64,000 nt of DNA from Guyparkeria sp. SCN-R1 (lineage in GTDB: Bacteria > Pseudomonadota > Gammaproteobacteria > Halothiobacillales > Halothiobacillaceae), in contig NZ_QZMT01000001.1 of assembly GCF_003932495.1 (NCBI RefSeq), positions 124,001 to 188,000 of the forward strand, in the 5' to 3' direction. This document shows positions 38,981 to 48,021 of the stretch, in pieces. The first letter of the stretch is position 1. Each line of letters starts with the position of its first letter. The translations under genes and the position numbers were made by a program. A model generated the notes under the pieces. The model ran no database searches and was not told the DNA's origin. It was given only the letters and a program-made list of their open reading frames with translations.

Positions 38981-39451
38981 ATGACCATCTGGGTCGACGC
39001 CGACGCCTGCCCCGTCCCCATCAAGCAGATGCTGTTCCGCGCCGCCGATCGCGTCGGCGTGGACGTGGTGCTGGTGGCCAATCACGCCATCGCCGTGCCG
39101 CGCTCGAAACGCGTGCGCTTCATGCAGGTGGCACCGGGGTTCGATGTCGCGGACAATGCCATCGTCGAGGCGGCCGAGCCCGGGGATCTCGTGATCTCGG
39201 CGGATATCGAACTGGCCGCCGAGGCACTGGCCAAGGGCGCCGCGGTGATCGGGCCGCGTGGCGAGGTGTTTTCCAACGAGTCCATCCGCGGCCGTCAGGT
39301 CCAGCGCGAGTTCATGCAGACGCTGCGGGAAAGCGGAATCGCCACCGGCGGGCCGGCACCGTTGCACGCCCGGGACAAACAGGCCTTCGCCAGCGCGCTC
39401 GAGCGCTGGCTGAACCAGTACCAACGAGCACAACGCGAGAACAAGGCATGA
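38981..39451 (+). CDS. yaiI: YaiI/YqxD-family protein (DUF188)
   Basis: PIN-like-fold protein of unknown function. Seen: IWVDADACPVPIKQML at the N-terminus (conserved DADACP), DNAIVEAAEPGDLVISADIE and AAVIGPRGEVFSNESI. Length is 156 (E. coli YaiI 152). ATG 38981 starts the conserved N-terminus; the frame upstream to 38816 runs through the repeat block and is not credible. It overlaps dnaQ by ATGA (39448-39451), an association that may suggest a nucleic-acid role (inference). Confidence 0.92.
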   Translation: MTIWVDADACPVPIKQMLFRAADRVGVDVVLVANHAIAVPRSKRVRFMQVAPGFDVADNAIVEAAEPGDLVISADIELAAEALAKGAAVIGPRGEVFSNESIRGRQVQREFMQTLRESGIATGGPAPLHARDKQAFASALERWLNQYQRAQRENKA

Positions 39452-40161
39452 CCCTGCGACAGATCGTTCTGGATACCGAGACCACCGGCATGCCGGTTGA
39501 AGAGGGCCACCGGGTGATCGAGATCGGCGCGGTCGAGCTGGTCGAGCGGCGCCTGACGCACCGCAACTACCACCAGTACCTCAACCCCGAGCGCGTGGTG
39601 GATGCGGGTGCCTTCGCCGTGCACGGTCTGTCGAACGATTTCCTGGAGAACAAGCCGCGTTTCGCCGAGGTGGCCGAGGAATTCCTCGATTACGTCCGCG
39701 GCGCGGAGCTGATCATCCACAATGCGGCGTTCGACGTCGGTTTCCTCGATGCCGAGCTCAAGCGCGCCGGCTTCCCGCCGTTGTCCGAGCACGTCGATCT
39801 GGTCACCGACTCGCTGGCCATCGCCCGGCACAAGCACCCGGGGCAGCGCAACAGCCTCGATGCCCTGTGCCGTCGCTACCAGATCGACAATTCCGACCGC
39901 ACGCTCCACGGCGCCTTGCTCGACTCCGAGATCCTCGCCGACGTCTACCTGGCCCTCACCGGCGGGCAGTGGGATCTGTCTTTCGATAACCCGGCCGAGA
40001 CGGCGACCGGGGGACAGGCGGCGCTTGGCACGATCCGCCGCGATCGGCCGCGGCTGCGGGTGATTGCCCCCGAGGCCGAGGCAGCCAATGCACACGCCGA
40101 GTGGATCGAACGGCTCAGGAAGGCCGACGCGGCGTTCGAGTGGCCGGTCATCGATTCCTGA
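39448..40161 (+). CDS. dnaQ: DNA polymerase III epsilon subunit
   Basis: Proofreading 3'-5' exonuclease of the replicative polymerase. Seen: IVLDTETTGMPVEEGHRVIEIGAVE (Exo I, split here by the DTETTG metal ligands), HNAAFDVGFLDAEL (Exo II), and HKHPGQRNSLDALCRRY then HGALLDSEILADVYL with the Exo III-epsilon His and Asp. Length is 237 (E. coli 243); the C-terminal clamp/alpha-binding tail is present. It is coupled to yaiI, not to rnhA as in E. coli. Confidence 0.95.
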   Translation: MTLRQIVLDTETTGMPVEEGHRVIEIGAVELVERRLTHRNYHQYLNPERVVDAGAFAVHGLSNDFLENKPRFAEVAEEFLDYVRGAELIIHNAAFDVGFLDAELKRAGFPPLSEHVDLVTDSLAIARHKHPGQRNSLDALCRRYQIDNSDRTLHGALLDSEILADVYLALTGGQWDLSFDNPAETATGGQAALGTIRRDRPRLRVIAPEAEAANAHAEWIERLRKADAAFEWPVIDS

Positions 40162-40207
40162 TTGCGGTCACCACGTCGGCCGGCTGGCGCGTCCGGGGTT
40201 GAATGTG

Positions 40208-40268
40208 GCGAATGGTATGATTGAACATACCGGTTCGTCGGCGCCGGTACTTCCTTGCTACCATTCGC
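40208..40268 (+). promoter_or_regulatory. Structured leader upstream of the rsx operon
   Basis: GCGAATGGTA (40208-40217) and TACCATTCGC (40259-40268) form a perfect 10-base inverted repeat with a 41-base interior. The interior carries a competing repeat, GGTATG (40214-40219 region) with CATACC (40227-40232), sharing bases with the outer arm. The two folds are mutually exclusive. The structure ends 34 bases before the rsxA start, so it could be a leader switch or a binding site. Confidence 0.4.
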
Positions 40269-40302
40269 GCGCAGCGGTTTCGCATCACTCCGGTAGGTGG
40301 CC

Positions 40303-40884
40303 TTGACGGAATACATCCTCATCCTGATCAGCACCATCCTGGTCAACAACTTCGTGCTGGTTAAGTTCCTCGGCCTGTGCCCGTTTCTTGGGGTGTCGAA
40401 CAAGGTCGAGACCGCCATCGGCATGTCGTTGGCGACCACCTTCGTGCTCACGCTTTCGGCGATCGCCAGCTACGTCACGCATTCGTGGCTGCTCGAGCCG
40501 CTGGGGCTCGGTTACCTGCGCACGATCATGTTCATCGTGGTGATCGCGGTGGTGGTCAACTTCACCGAGATGATGGTGCGCAAGACCAGCCCGTTGCTGC
40601 ACAACGTGCTGGGCATCTACCTGCCGCTGATCACCACCAACTGCGCGGTGCTTGGCGTGGCGCTGCTCAACGTCCAGGAAGCCAACAGTTTCATCGAGTC
40701 GGCCCTGTACGGCTTCGGCGCCTCGGTGGGCTTCTCGATGGTGCTGATCCTGTTCTCCGCTCTGCGTGAGCGCCTGGCGGCCGCCGACGTGCCGGCGGCC
40801 TTCGAGGGTGTGCCGATCGCCCTGGTCACGGCCGGGCTGATGGCGCTGGGCTTCATGGGTTTTGCCGGCATGGTGAGCGTCTGA
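40303..40884 (+). CDS. rsxA: Ion-translocating oxidoreductase subunit RsxA/RnfA
   Basis: Six-helix inner-membrane subunit of the Rnf/Rsx complex, homologous to NqrE and paralogous to RsxE; it helps form the membrane iron-sulfur centre. Seen: [32 protein letters not shown] with the conserved Cys, and [15 protein letters not shown] with the second Cys. Start: TTG 40303 gives 193 residues, exactly the E. coli length and N-terminus, with AGGTGG close upstream; GTG 40297 is the alternative. It overlaps rsxB by one base and heads the rsxABCDGE operon. Confidence 0.95.
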   Translation: MTEYILILISTILVNNFVLVKFLGLCPFLGVSNKVETAIGMSLATTFVLTLSAIASYVTHSWLLEPLGLGYLRTIMFIVVIAVVVNFTEMMVRKTSPLLHNVLGIYLPLITTNCAVLGVALLNVQEANSFIESALYGFGASVGFSMVLILFSALRERLAAADVPAAFEGVPIALVTAGLMALGFMGFAGMVSV

Positions 40885-41474
40885 TGTGGGTCGCAATCCT
40901 GGTGGCGGTCGGTATCGCGATCCTGTTCGGGATCCTGCTGGGACTGGCCGCGCAATTTTTCCGCGTCGAGGGCAACCCGCTCGCCGATCGTATCGACGAG
41001 TTGTTGCCGCAGACGCAATGCGGCCAGTGCGGTTATCCCGGCTGCAAGCCCTACGCCGAGGCGATGGCCAAGGGCGAGGCGGACATCAACCGCTGCCCGC
41101 CGGGCGGCGAGGCGACCATCCGCAACCTGGCCGACCTGCTGGAGGTGGATTTCAAGCCACTCGACGACGAACTCGAGGTCCAGGAGGTCAAGACGCTCGC
41201 CATCATCGACGAGGAGGTCTGCATCGGCTGCACCAAGTGCATCCAGGCCTGTCCGGTCGATGCCATCCTTGGCGCGGCAAAGCAGATGCACACCGTGATC
41301 GAGGACGAGTGCACCGGCTGCGAGCTCTGTGTCGAGCCCTGCCCGGTCGACTGCATCGACATGGTGCCGATCGAGGAGGGCGTCGAGGCCTACCGCTTCC
41401 CGATGCCGGAATCCGCCCACCCGGTGCCCACGCGTGGCCCGGCCGCCCGTAGCGAGGGCTTGGCCAATGCCTGA
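40884..41474 (+). CDS. rsxB: Rsx/Rnf complex ferredoxin subunit RsxB
   Basis: Cytoplasmic, membrane-anchored polyferredoxin of the Rsx complex. Seen: an N-terminal membrane helix (residues 1-25), the Fe4S4 domain with CGQCGYPGC, and two ferredoxin motifs [12 protein letters not shown] and [12 protein letters not shown]. Length is 196 (E. coli 192). It receives electrons within the complex that drives reduction of ferredoxin or SoxR at the expense of the ion gradient (or the reverse). It overlaps rsxC by eight bases. Confidence 0.96.
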   Translation: MWVAILVAVGIAILFGILLGLAAQFFRVEGNPLADRIDELLPQTQCGQCGYPGCKPYAEAMAKGEADINRCPPGGEATIRNLADLLEVDFKPLDDELEVQEVKTLAIIDEEVCIGCTKCIQACPVDAILGAAKQMHTVIEDECTGCELCVEPCPVDCIDMVPIEEGVEAYRFPMPESAHPVPTRGPAARSEGLANA

Positions 41475-43209
41475 GGCGCGCGCCACGATATCCCCGGGCC
41501 TGCACGGGTTTCACGGCGGGCTGGATCTCGAGTACCACAAGGCGCCGGCCTGCGATCGCCCGATCGGCGAGATGCCCTTGGTCGACGAGTATGTCCTGCC
41601 GCTGCACATGCATATCGGCGCGCCGGCGATTCCGGTCGTCTCGGTCGGCGACCACGTCCGGCGCGGCCAGTTGCTGGCCCGGCCGGACGACTTCATTTCC
41701 GCCGCCATCCATGCGCCCACCTCGGGCGTGATCCAGGCGATCGAGCCGCGTGGCCTGCCGCATCCCGGCGGGTTGTCGGCGCAGAGCATCGTGCTCGCCG
41801 CTGACGGCGAGGACCGCGAGGCCGAGCCGCTCGACCCGTGGCCCGATTACCAGGACAAGAGCCCGGTGGAGCTTCGGGCACGGCTGCGCGAGGCCGGTAT
41901 CGTCGGGCTGGGTGGAGCGGTGTTCCCCACGGCAGTGAAGCTGGCGACCGCCAACCCTGGCGGGGTCGAGACGCTCGTGCTCAACGGCGCGGAATGCGAA
42001 CCCTTCATTTCCTGCGATGACCGATTGATGCAGGAGTCGCCCGAGCCCATCCTGCGCGGCGCGCAGATGATGCTGCATGCCGTTGGTGCCTCGCGCTGCC
42101 TGATCGGTGTCGAGGACAACAAGCCACAAGCGATCGAGGCCCTGCAGGCGGTGATCGACCGGCTGGCGGACGAGGAAGACGAGCGACGCCTGGAGATCAA
42201 GGTGGTGCCGAGCATCTACCCGGCCGGCGGCGAGAAGCAGCTGATCCGCACGCTCACTGGCATCGAGGTGCCACGCAATCGGCACGTCACCGATTACCAA
42301 TTGCTGTGCCTCAACGTCGGCACCGTGGCCAACAGCTGGCATGCGGTGGTCGAAGGCCGCGCACTGACCGAGCGGGTCGTCACCGTCGCCGGCGGCGGTG
42401 TGGTCGAGCCTCGCAATTTGCGGGTGCGCGTCGGCACGCCGATGGCGGAGGTGATCGAGGCGGCCGGCGGCTACACCGAGGGTGTCGATCGATTGCTGAT
42501 GGGCGGGCCAATGATGGGCTTTGCCCTGCACGAGGACGCCGTGCCGGTGGTCAAGGCAACCAACTGCCTGCTCGCCATGCGCCCGGTCGATCGCGACCCG
42601 ACACCACCGCCGCAGCCCTGCATCCGCTGCTCGCGCTGTTCCGAAGCCTGTCCGGCGGATCTGCTGCCCCAACAACTCTACTGGTATGCGCGCGCCCGGC
42701 AGTTCGAGCGCAGCCACGATTACCACCTGTTCGATTGCATCGAATGCGGTGTCTGCTCGGCGGTCTGCCCGTCGCACATCCCGCTGGTGCAGTACTTCCG
42801 CCACGCCAAGACCGAGATCTGGTCGGCAGAGCGCGAGCGCGCCAAGGCCGAGCATGCCCGCCGGCGTTTCGAGTTCCACAACGAGCGCATCGAGCGCCAA
42901 AAGGCCGAACGGGAGGCCGCGCTGGCGAAAAAGCGGGCCGCGATCAAGGCCGCCCAGGAGAAGGCGGCGGCCAAACAGGATGCCGACGAGGGTGGTGTCC
43001 CGGCAAAGGCCAAGGGTAATAGCGGGGCGGCATCAACGGCCTCGACCGACGACGGCAAATCCGCGGCCTCGATGAGCATCGAGGCGGCCCGCGCCCGGGC
43101 CAAGGAGCGCAAGGCGCGGGTGCAGCAAGGCGAGCGTGCCACGGACGAGCCGGATGGAGCCGAATGTCCGTCGGATGAGTCCACCGAACGACCGGGAGGG
43201 TCGTCATGA
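41467..43209 (+). CDS. rsxC: Rsx/Rnf complex subunit RsxC
   Basis: Cytoplasmic NADH/FMN-binding subunit with two [4Fe-4S] clusters. Seen: an N-terminal barrel-sandwich domain, [13 protein letters not shown] (Rossmann-like NADH/FMN region), [15 protein letters not shown], a SLBB-like segment, and clusters [12 protein letters not shown] and [12 protein letters not shown]. The last about 110 residues are a charged Ala/Lys/Glu-rich extension, common in gammaproteobacterial RsxC and variable in length. Length is 580. ATG 41467 is chosen over the frame to 41329; it overlaps rsxB by eight bases, and rsxD overlaps its stop by four. Confidence 0.95.
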   Translation: MPEARATISPGLHGFHGGLDLEYHKAPACDRPIGEMPLVDEYVLPLHMHIGAPAIPVVSVGDHVRRGQLLARPDDFISAAIHAPTSGVIQAIEPRGLPHPGGLSAQSIVLAADGEDREAEPLDPWPDYQDKSPVELRARLREAGIVGLGGAVFPTAVKLATANPGGVETLVLNGAECEPFISCDDRLMQESPEPILRGAQMMLHAVGASRCLIGVEDNKPQAIEALQAVIDRLADEEDERRLEIKVVPSIYPAGGEKQLIRTLTGIEVPRNRHVTDYQLLCLNVGTVANSWHAVVEGRALTERVVTVAGGGVVEPRNLRVRVGTPMAEVIEAAGGYTEGVDRLLMGGPMMGFALHEDAVPVVKATNCLLAMRPVDRDPTPPPQPCIRCSRCSEACPADLLPQQLYWYARARQFERSHDYHLFDCIECGVCSAVCPSHIPLVQYFRHAKTEIWSAERERAKAEHARRRFEFHNERIERQKAEREAALAKKRAAIKAAQEKAAAKQDADEGGVPAKAKGNSGAASTASTDDGKSAASMSIEAARARAKERKARVQQGERATDEPDGAECPSDESTERPGGSS

Positions 43210-44249
43210 AGTTTCCGGTCCAGACCTCGCCGCACGTCGAGGCCCCCTCGAACGTGGCCGACATGATGACCGTGGTGCTCTGGGCCCTGGTGCCCGGCAC
43301 GGTCGCGGCGGTCTGGCTGCTGGGCTGGGGCGTGCTGTTCAACGTGGCCCTGGCGGTGGGAGCAGCCTGGCTGGCCGAGGCCCTGATGCTGTGGCTGCGC
43401 GCCCGCCCATTTCGCCCGGCGCTGACCGACCGCTCGGTGTTGATCACCGGCTGGATACTCGCGTTGTGCCTGCCCAACCTTGCCCCCTGGTGGTTGCCGG
43501 TGGTGGGCGCGGTCTTTGCCGTGGTGGTCGCCAAGCAGCTCTACGGCGGCATCGGCTACAACCTGTTCAACCCGGCGATGGTCGGTTACGTCGTGCTGCT
43601 GGTTTCCTTCCCCGAGGCGATGACGCGCTGGGGCGCGCCGGTCGAGGGCGGCGTGGCGAGTCTGACGCTGACCGAGGCGGCCCAGTGGACCTTCCTCGGC
43701 GTGCTGCCGGGCGCCACCGCGTTCGATGCGCTGAGTCAGGCGACCCCGCTGGACCAGTGGCGCATGGTGGTCACGCAGGGCGGCGACATCACCGGGGCGT
43801 CGATCTGGCAGGACGGTGCCTGGTCGCTGTGGCTGAATCTCGCCTTTCTCGCCGGCGGCGCCTGGATGCTCTACCGCGGCGCGATCCGCTGGCACATTCC
43901 GGTCGCGATGGCGGTCGGGGTGCTGCTGACCGCCTCGTTGCTGTGGGGGATCGATCCGGAGCGTTTTGCCGACCCGCTGTTCCACCTGGTCACCGGTGGG
44001 GTGATCTTCGGGGCGCTGTTCGTCGCCACCGACCCGGTCACCGCCTCGACCACCCCGCGCGGGCGGTTGGTGTTCGGTTTCGGTATCGGCGTGCTGGCCG
44101 TGCTGATTCGCAGTTTCGGCAACTACCCGGACGGGGTGGCCTTCGCCATTCTGCTGATGAATCTGGCTGTGCCCCTGATCGACTATTATACCCAGCCGCC
44201 GGTCTTCGGTCGCAAGGCCCGTCTCGACGTCGACACGGAGGGTCGCTGA
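43206..44249 (+). CDS. rsxD: Rsx/Rnf complex subunit RsxD
   Basis: Polytopic membrane subunit carrying covalent FMN and riboflavin, homologous to NqrB. Seen: SPHVEAPSNVADMM at the N-terminus, about nine hydrophobic segments, GGIGYNLFNPAMVGYV, and FVATDPVTASTTPRGR, where a Thr in the DPVTASTT stretch is the expected flavin attachment site. Length is 347 (E. coli 352). It is coupled to rsxC by ATGA and followed two bases later by rsxG. Confidence 0.95.
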   Translation: MKFPVQTSPHVEAPSNVADMMTVVLWALVPGTVAAVWLLGWGVLFNVALAVGAAWLAEALMLWLRARPFRPALTDRSVLITGWILALCLPNLAPWWLPVVGAVFAVVVAKQLYGGIGYNLFNPAMVGYVVLLVSFPEAMTRWGAPVEGGVASLTLTEAAQWTFLGVLPGATAFDALSQATPLDQWRMVVTQGGDITGASIWQDGAWSLWLNLAFLAGGAWMLYRGAIRWHIPVAMAVGVLLTASLLWGIDPERFADPLFHLVTGGVIFGALFVATDPVTASTTPRGRLVFGFGIGVLAVLIRSFGNYPDGVAFAILLMNLAVPLIDYYTQPPVFGRKARLDVDTEGR

Positions 44250-44250
44250 C

Positions 44251-44988
44251 GTGATCAACCTGGAACTGCGTCGCGTGGTGATCACCTCGGTGGTGCTGGC
44301 CGTGTTCTTCGGTCTGGGCGTGGGTTTTGTCGCTTATACCCAACAGAAGACCGCCGACCAGATCGAGCTCAATCGTCAGGCCGTGCTGCTGGGCCAGATC
44401 ATGGCGGTGTTGCAGGGGCAGGTGCACGACAACAACCCGGCCGAGGACGACTTTCTGTTGCCCGATCCCGAGGCTCTTGAGCTGGGAGCACCGGTAATCG
44501 ACGCGAACGCGGGGGAGGTGAGGTTGGAGACGCTCTCCGTCGAGGCGCGCGAGCGGGCCATGAACGCCGGCCAGCTGGGTTTTCGCGCCCGTCAGGACGA
44601 CGAGGTCGTGGCCGTGGCCATCCCGGTGGTTACCCATCGTGGTTACAGTGGTGACATCCGGCTGTTGGTGGGCGTCACGGCCGAAGGCGAGCTCACCGGC
44701 GTGCGCGTGCTCGAGCAGAGAGAGACCCCGGGGCTGGGTGACAAGATCAAGGCCGACAAGACCGACTGGATACAGGGCTTTTCCGGGCGTCGGCTGGGTG
44801 ATCCACCGGCCGACGACTGGGCGGTGAAGAAGGATGGCGGTATTTTCGACCAGTTCACCGGCGCGACGGTCTCGCCCCGCGCCGTGGTGGGGGCGGTCAA
44901 GGACGTGCTGGAGTACGTCGACCGCCATCACCATTTGCTGTTCGACCAGCCCCCGACGACAACGGCCGAGGAAGACGAGCATGAGTGA
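44251..44988 (+). CDS. rsxG: Rsx/Rnf complex subunit RsxG
   Basis: Single-pass subunit with a periplasmic FMN domain, FMN being phosphoester-linked to Thr. Seen: an N-terminal membrane helix [33 protein letters not shown], and [15 protein letters not shown] with the FMN threonine in TGAT. Length is 245, longer than E. coli (206), mostly through a polar C-terminal tail and a larger middle region. GTG 44251 starts right after rsxD. It overlaps rsxE by eight bases. Confidence 0.94.
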   Translation: MINLELRRVVITSVVLAVFFGLGVGFVAYTQQKTADQIELNRQAVLLGQIMAVLQGQVHDNNPAEDDFLLPDPEALELGAPVIDANAGEVRLETLSVEARERAMNAGQLGFRARQDDEVVAVAIPVVTHRGYSGDIRLLVGVTAEGELTGVRVLEQRETPGLGDKIKADKTDWIQGFSGRRLGDPPADDWAVKKDGGIFDQFTGATVSPRAVVGAVKDVLEYVDRHHHLLFDQPPTTTAEEDEHE

Positions 44989-45682
44989 CCCGCGCCTGTC
45001 CGAACTGGCCCTCGACGGGCTGTGGAAGAATAACCCCGCGCTGGTGCAGGTGCTGGGCCTGTGCCCGTTGCTCGCGATTTCCAACACCACGGTCAACGCG
45101 CTGGGGCTAGCGATCGCCACGCTGGTGACCTTGTTGGTTTCGAATGGCGTGGTGTCCCTGATCCGCGACTGGGTCCGAGCCGAGGTGCGCCTGCCGGTCT
45201 ACGTGATGGTGATTGCCTCGGTGGTCACCATTATCGAGTTGACCATGAACGCCCATTTTCACGAGCTCTACAACACGCTCGGCATCTTCATCCCGCTGAT
45301 CGTGACCAACTGCATCATCATCGCTCGGGCCGAGGGCTTTGCCTCGCGCCACGGCTTCGGGGTGTCGCTGTTCGACGGCCTGATGATGGGGATGGGGTTC
45401 GGCCTGGTGCTGGTGGTGCTGGGTGCGATGCGCGAACTGATCGGTTTCGGCACCCTGCTTGATGGTGCCGATCAGCTGTTCGGTCCGATCGCCATCGACT
45501 GGGGCGTGCGGGTTCTCCCCGAGCAGATGACCTTCCTGCTGGCGCTGATGCCCCCGGGGGCGTTCATCGGCCTGGGGCTGCTGGTGGCCTTCAAGCAGGC
45601 CATCGACCAACGCTCGGCACGCCGCGCCCGTGCCGCCAAGGCAGCCCGGCCAGCCGAGCCGGCCGCCGAGGCAGTCGGCTGA
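44981..45682 (+). CDS. rsxE: Rsx/Rnf complex subunit RsxE
   Basis: Membrane subunit homologous to NqrD and RsxA, contributing half of the pseudo-symmetric pair around the membrane Fe-S site. Seen: [20 protein letters not shown] with the conserved Cys, [16 protein letters not shown] with the second, and six hydrophobic segments. Length is 233 (E. coli 231), ending in an Arg/Ala-rich tail. The longer frame to 44834 lies in rsxG and is rejected; ATG 44981 matches the family start. In E. coli nth follows; here a hairpin and an unrelated hydrolase do. Confidence 0.95.
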   Translation: MSDPRLSELALDGLWKNNPALVQVLGLCPLLAISNTTVNALGLAIATLVTLLVSNGVVSLIRDWVRAEVRLPVYVMVIASVVTIIELTMNAHFHELYNTLGIFIPLIVTNCIIIARAEGFASRHGFGVSLFDGLMMGMGFGLVLVVLGAMRELIGFGTLLDGADQLFGPIAIDWGVRVLPEQMTFLLALMPPGAFIGLGLLVAFKQAIDQRSARRARAAKAARPAEPAAEAVG

Positions 45683-45726
45683 TCCTGCATTTGCTGCGGG
45701 CGGCTGCTAAGACTCTTTCCTGTTGT

Positions 45727-45768
45727 GCCGACGCCTTGCCCAGGCTCTCCCGGGGGCGAGGCGTCGGC
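45727..45768 (+). other. Long stem-loop after the rsx operon
   Basis: GCCGACGCCTTGCCC (45727-45741) pairs with GGGCGAGGCGTCGGC (45754-45768): 15 pairs with one G-T wobble, around a 12-base loop. There is no T-run, so it is not a canonical terminator. It may stabilise the rsx 3' end or cooperate with Rho. Confidence 0.55.
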
Positions 45769-45807
45769 TCGATCGTGCCGATACCAACGTTCCCAAGGAG
45801 ATGATTC

Positions 45808-46542
45808 ATGGCCGCAGAAATCAAGACCGAGGAGCTCGAGTACCGCTCGGATGAACTGACCATGAAGGGCCTGGTCGCCTACGATGCCAATGCCGCCGGC
45901 CCCCGGCCGGTCGTCTTGGTGGTGCCGGAGTTCTGGGGGCGGACCGCCTACATGGAAAAGCGGACCCGTGACATGGCCGAGGCCGGCTATGTCGGTTTCG
46001 CCATCGACCTCTACGGCGAGGGCCGCGTCACCGAAGACGCGGGCGAGGCCACCGAGCTGATGAATCAGGCCTTGGCGGATTTCGAGGGGTTGAAAACCCG
46101 TTATCGGCTCGCGATCGAGGCGATCAAGCGCCATGACGCCGTCGATGCCCAACGACTCGCGGCGATCGGCTATTGCTTCGGTGGCGCGGTCGGCCTGAGC
46201 ATGGCCCGCCAGGGAGTTCATCACGACGCGCTGGCGACGTTCCACGCCGGCATCAGCGGGCTGGCGCCGATCGCCGGGACGATCGACACGCCCATCTGGA
46301 TATTTACCGGTGAGGACGACCCGATGGCCGAGCCGCAGGAGGTCGAGCGTGTCGCCCAGGCGATGCGGGAAGCCGGTGCGGAGGTGCAGGTCACCCGCTA
46401 CCCCGGGGTCAGTCATGCCTTCACCAACCCAGGCGCCGACGAGAAGGCCGAGAAATTCGGTCTGCCGCTTTCCTACGACAAGGCCGCTGACCGCGATTCG
46501 CTGGCGAAGACGCTCGAGTTTTTCGCCAACAAGCTCGGCTAA
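45808..46542 (+). CDS. Dienelactone hydrolase family protein
   Basis: Alpha/beta hydrolase of the DLH family. Seen: the nucleophile elbow GYCFGGAVG with Cys123 in place of Ser, as usual for DLH; an Asp in the FTGEDDPM strand; and His in GVSHAFTNPG, completing a C-D-H triad. Length is 244. AAGGAG nine bases before ATG 45808 supports the start. The actual substrate is unknown; most relatives are annotated only as carboxymethylenebutenolidase-like. It is a single gene with its own 125-base upstream gap. Confidence 0.88.
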   Translation: MAAEIKTEELEYRSDELTMKGLVAYDANAAGPRPVVLVVPEFWGRTAYMEKRTRDMAEAGYVGFAIDLYGEGRVTEDAGEATELMNQALADFEGLKTRYRLAIEAIKRHDAVDAQRLAAIGYCFGGAVGLSMARQGVHHDALATFHAGISGLAPIAGTIDTPIWIFTGEDDPMAEPQEVERVAQAMREAGAEVQVTRYPGVSHAFTNPGADEKAEKFGLPLSYDKAADRDSLAKTLEFFANKLG

Positions 46543-46827
46543 GCAGCGATCCACGCTGGGGCGTCGCAATGGCCGTCGCACCACGAAGGGGCAATGGCTT
46601 GCCAGTAGGGCTGTTGGTATTGCGCCATGCTCTGACCGCCGGGTGGCCGAAAACCGCGTCACGATGCGGCTATCCCCCTGCCATCCGGGTGTCACAAACG
46701 GCTGGCATGCTTCTCGCTGTTAGTGGGTTGCCAACACGACACGCCGTCCTTCATCGGTTCCGGTGTGCCCCGTTTGGTGCTCTTAGACTCCTCCTTGCTG
46801 GGCGCCCCTCCCGGGCGCCTCTTTTTT
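46543..46827 (+). ncRNA. Possible small RNA or long 3' UTR ending in a terminator
   Basis: The gap from 46543 to 47007 (465 bases) has no credible protein. Its first 285 bases end in a strong rho-independent terminator 258 bases beyond the dienelactone hydrolase stop. Either the hydrolase mRNA has a long 3' UTR, or a small RNA is made here. No match to 6S, RNase P, tmRNA or SRP RNA signatures was seen. The remaining 180 bases (46828-47007) probably carry the promoter of the next gene; no clear -10/-35 pair was found. Confidence 0.25.
46800..46827 (+). terminator. Rho-independent terminator in the 46.5-47.0 kb gap
   Basis: GGGCGCCC (46800-46807) pairs with GGGCGCCT (46813-46820) around CTCCC, with one G-T closing wobble, followed by C and six Ts (46822-46827). 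It is a strong hairpin with a good T-run, far from any stop codon. Confidence 0.8.
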
Positions 46828-47007
46828 GCCGACGAAGGGCTGAACCCAGTCGATGCCACGCCGGCCCAAGGAGTCCGTGCGTGTTCAGAGCAGGCGGAGA
46901 GGCGCCGAATTCCTGACAGACCGTCCCTCACTTGGTCGGCCCGCTCGGGTTAAACTGCCCGCCTGGGTCGTCGCCCAACCCCATTCTCTTTGCCAGCCAA
47001 GGACATC

Positions 47008-47997
47008 ATGCATTCGGCCAACTACATCAGCACTATCGATCGCTACCATGAGCAATCGCGCTCGATTCGCGAACTGATCGAATCGATCATTACCGGCATC
47101 GGCGAGCCGCGTCTGCTCACCGACCAGGCGGCCCTGCATTCGGTAACCGAGAAGCTGATCGATCTCTATCCATTCGTCGACCTGGTCTACCTACTGGACG
47201 AGGAGGGGGTGCAGGTCGCCGAGTACGGTGCTGACGAGACCGGCTATATCAACCGGGCGATGGGGCGAGGCAAGGGTACCGACCGAAGCCAGCGGCCGTA
47301 CTTCAAGTTCTTCGAGGAAGGGGAGTATGTCCACCTGACCGAGCCCTATCTCTCCTCGGCCTCGCGGGATCTGTGCGTCTCGGCGACCCTGCAGATCGAA
47401 CACCAGGGCCGGGTGGGGTATCTGGTCATCGATGTCGACCTTGAGGCGATGATCAGCTTCCTGCTCGGCGACACCCTCCGCCGGCGCATCGAACCCGTCT
47501 TCCGGGCACTGTACGGTCTGTTCGCGGCCGCGATGATGCTGGTGGCCGGCGTGCTCTTCTACAGCAGCATGAGTGAACTCGTTAATGCGCTGATGGAGCC
47601 CGGCTGGGCCTCCGAATTGCAACTCAAGCCATTCGAGGTGATCGTTGTCCTGACACTGGCAATGGCGATCTTCGATCTGGCCAAGACGGTGTTCGAGGAA
47701 GAGGTGCTGATGGAGAAGGATGTCCATCGCCACAGTACCGTGAGACGAACGATGACGCGTTTTGTCGCCGCCATCTTGGTCGCGATCCTGATCGAAGGCC
47801 TGTTGACCATGTTCAAGGTCTCCATGGGCTATTCCGACGAGGGGGTGGTCGCCACCCTGATGGTCTTCGCCGCCGCGGCCTTGCTGGTCGCCCTGGGTCT
47901 GTACGTCTACCTCGGCGCGCTCGCCGAGAGGGCCTTACTGGGCAACAATGGTCGCAGCCGGCGCCTGCGCAAGGTCCGCGACCAGGACGAACACTGA
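47008..47997 (+). CDS. PDC-sensor membrane protein without an output domain
   Basis: Seen: an N-terminal PDC/CACHE-like sensor region (about residues 1-155) with LVYLLDEEGVQVAEYG, GTDRSQRPYFKFFEEG and GRVGYLVIDVDLEAMI, which are typical of ligand-binding PDC domains, followed by about four hydrophobic segments (residues 165-315) with an acidic cytoplasmic loop and a basic C-terminus. There is no kinase, methyl-accepting, GGDEF or EAL domain. ATG 47008 has AAGGA nine bases upstream; the in-frame TTG 46990 is less likely. Length is 329. Function is unknown; it could sense a small molecule and signal through a partner. It precedes nagZ by 24 bases. Confidence 0.7.
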   Translation: MHSANYISTIDRYHEQSRSIRELIESIITGIGEPRLLTDQAALHSVTEKLIDLYPFVDLVYLLDEEGVQVAEYGADETGYINRAMGRGKGTDRSQRPYFKFFEEGEYVHLTEPYLSSASRDLCVSATLQIEHQGRVGYLVIDVDLEAMISFLLGDTLRRRIEPVFRALYGLFAAAMMLVAGVLFYSSMSELVNALMEPGWASELQLKPFEVIVVLTLAMAIFDLAKTVFEEEVLMEKDVHRHSTVRRTMTRFVAAILVAILIEGLLTMFKVSMGYSDEGVVATLMVFAAAALLVALGLYVYLGALAERALLGNNGRSRRLRKVRDQDEH

Positions 47998-48021
47998 CCC
48001 GTTCAAGGGAAGGAAACCGGT

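Noticed and set aside
40199-40221. TTGAAT/TATGAT as the rsx promoter
   Set aside because: The boxes are only 11 bases apart, too close for a sigma70 promoter.
46543-47007. 6S RNA, RNase P RNA, tmRNA or SRP RNA in the gap
   Set aside because: None of the diagnostic conserved stretches of these RNAs were found; only an isolated terminator supports transcription.
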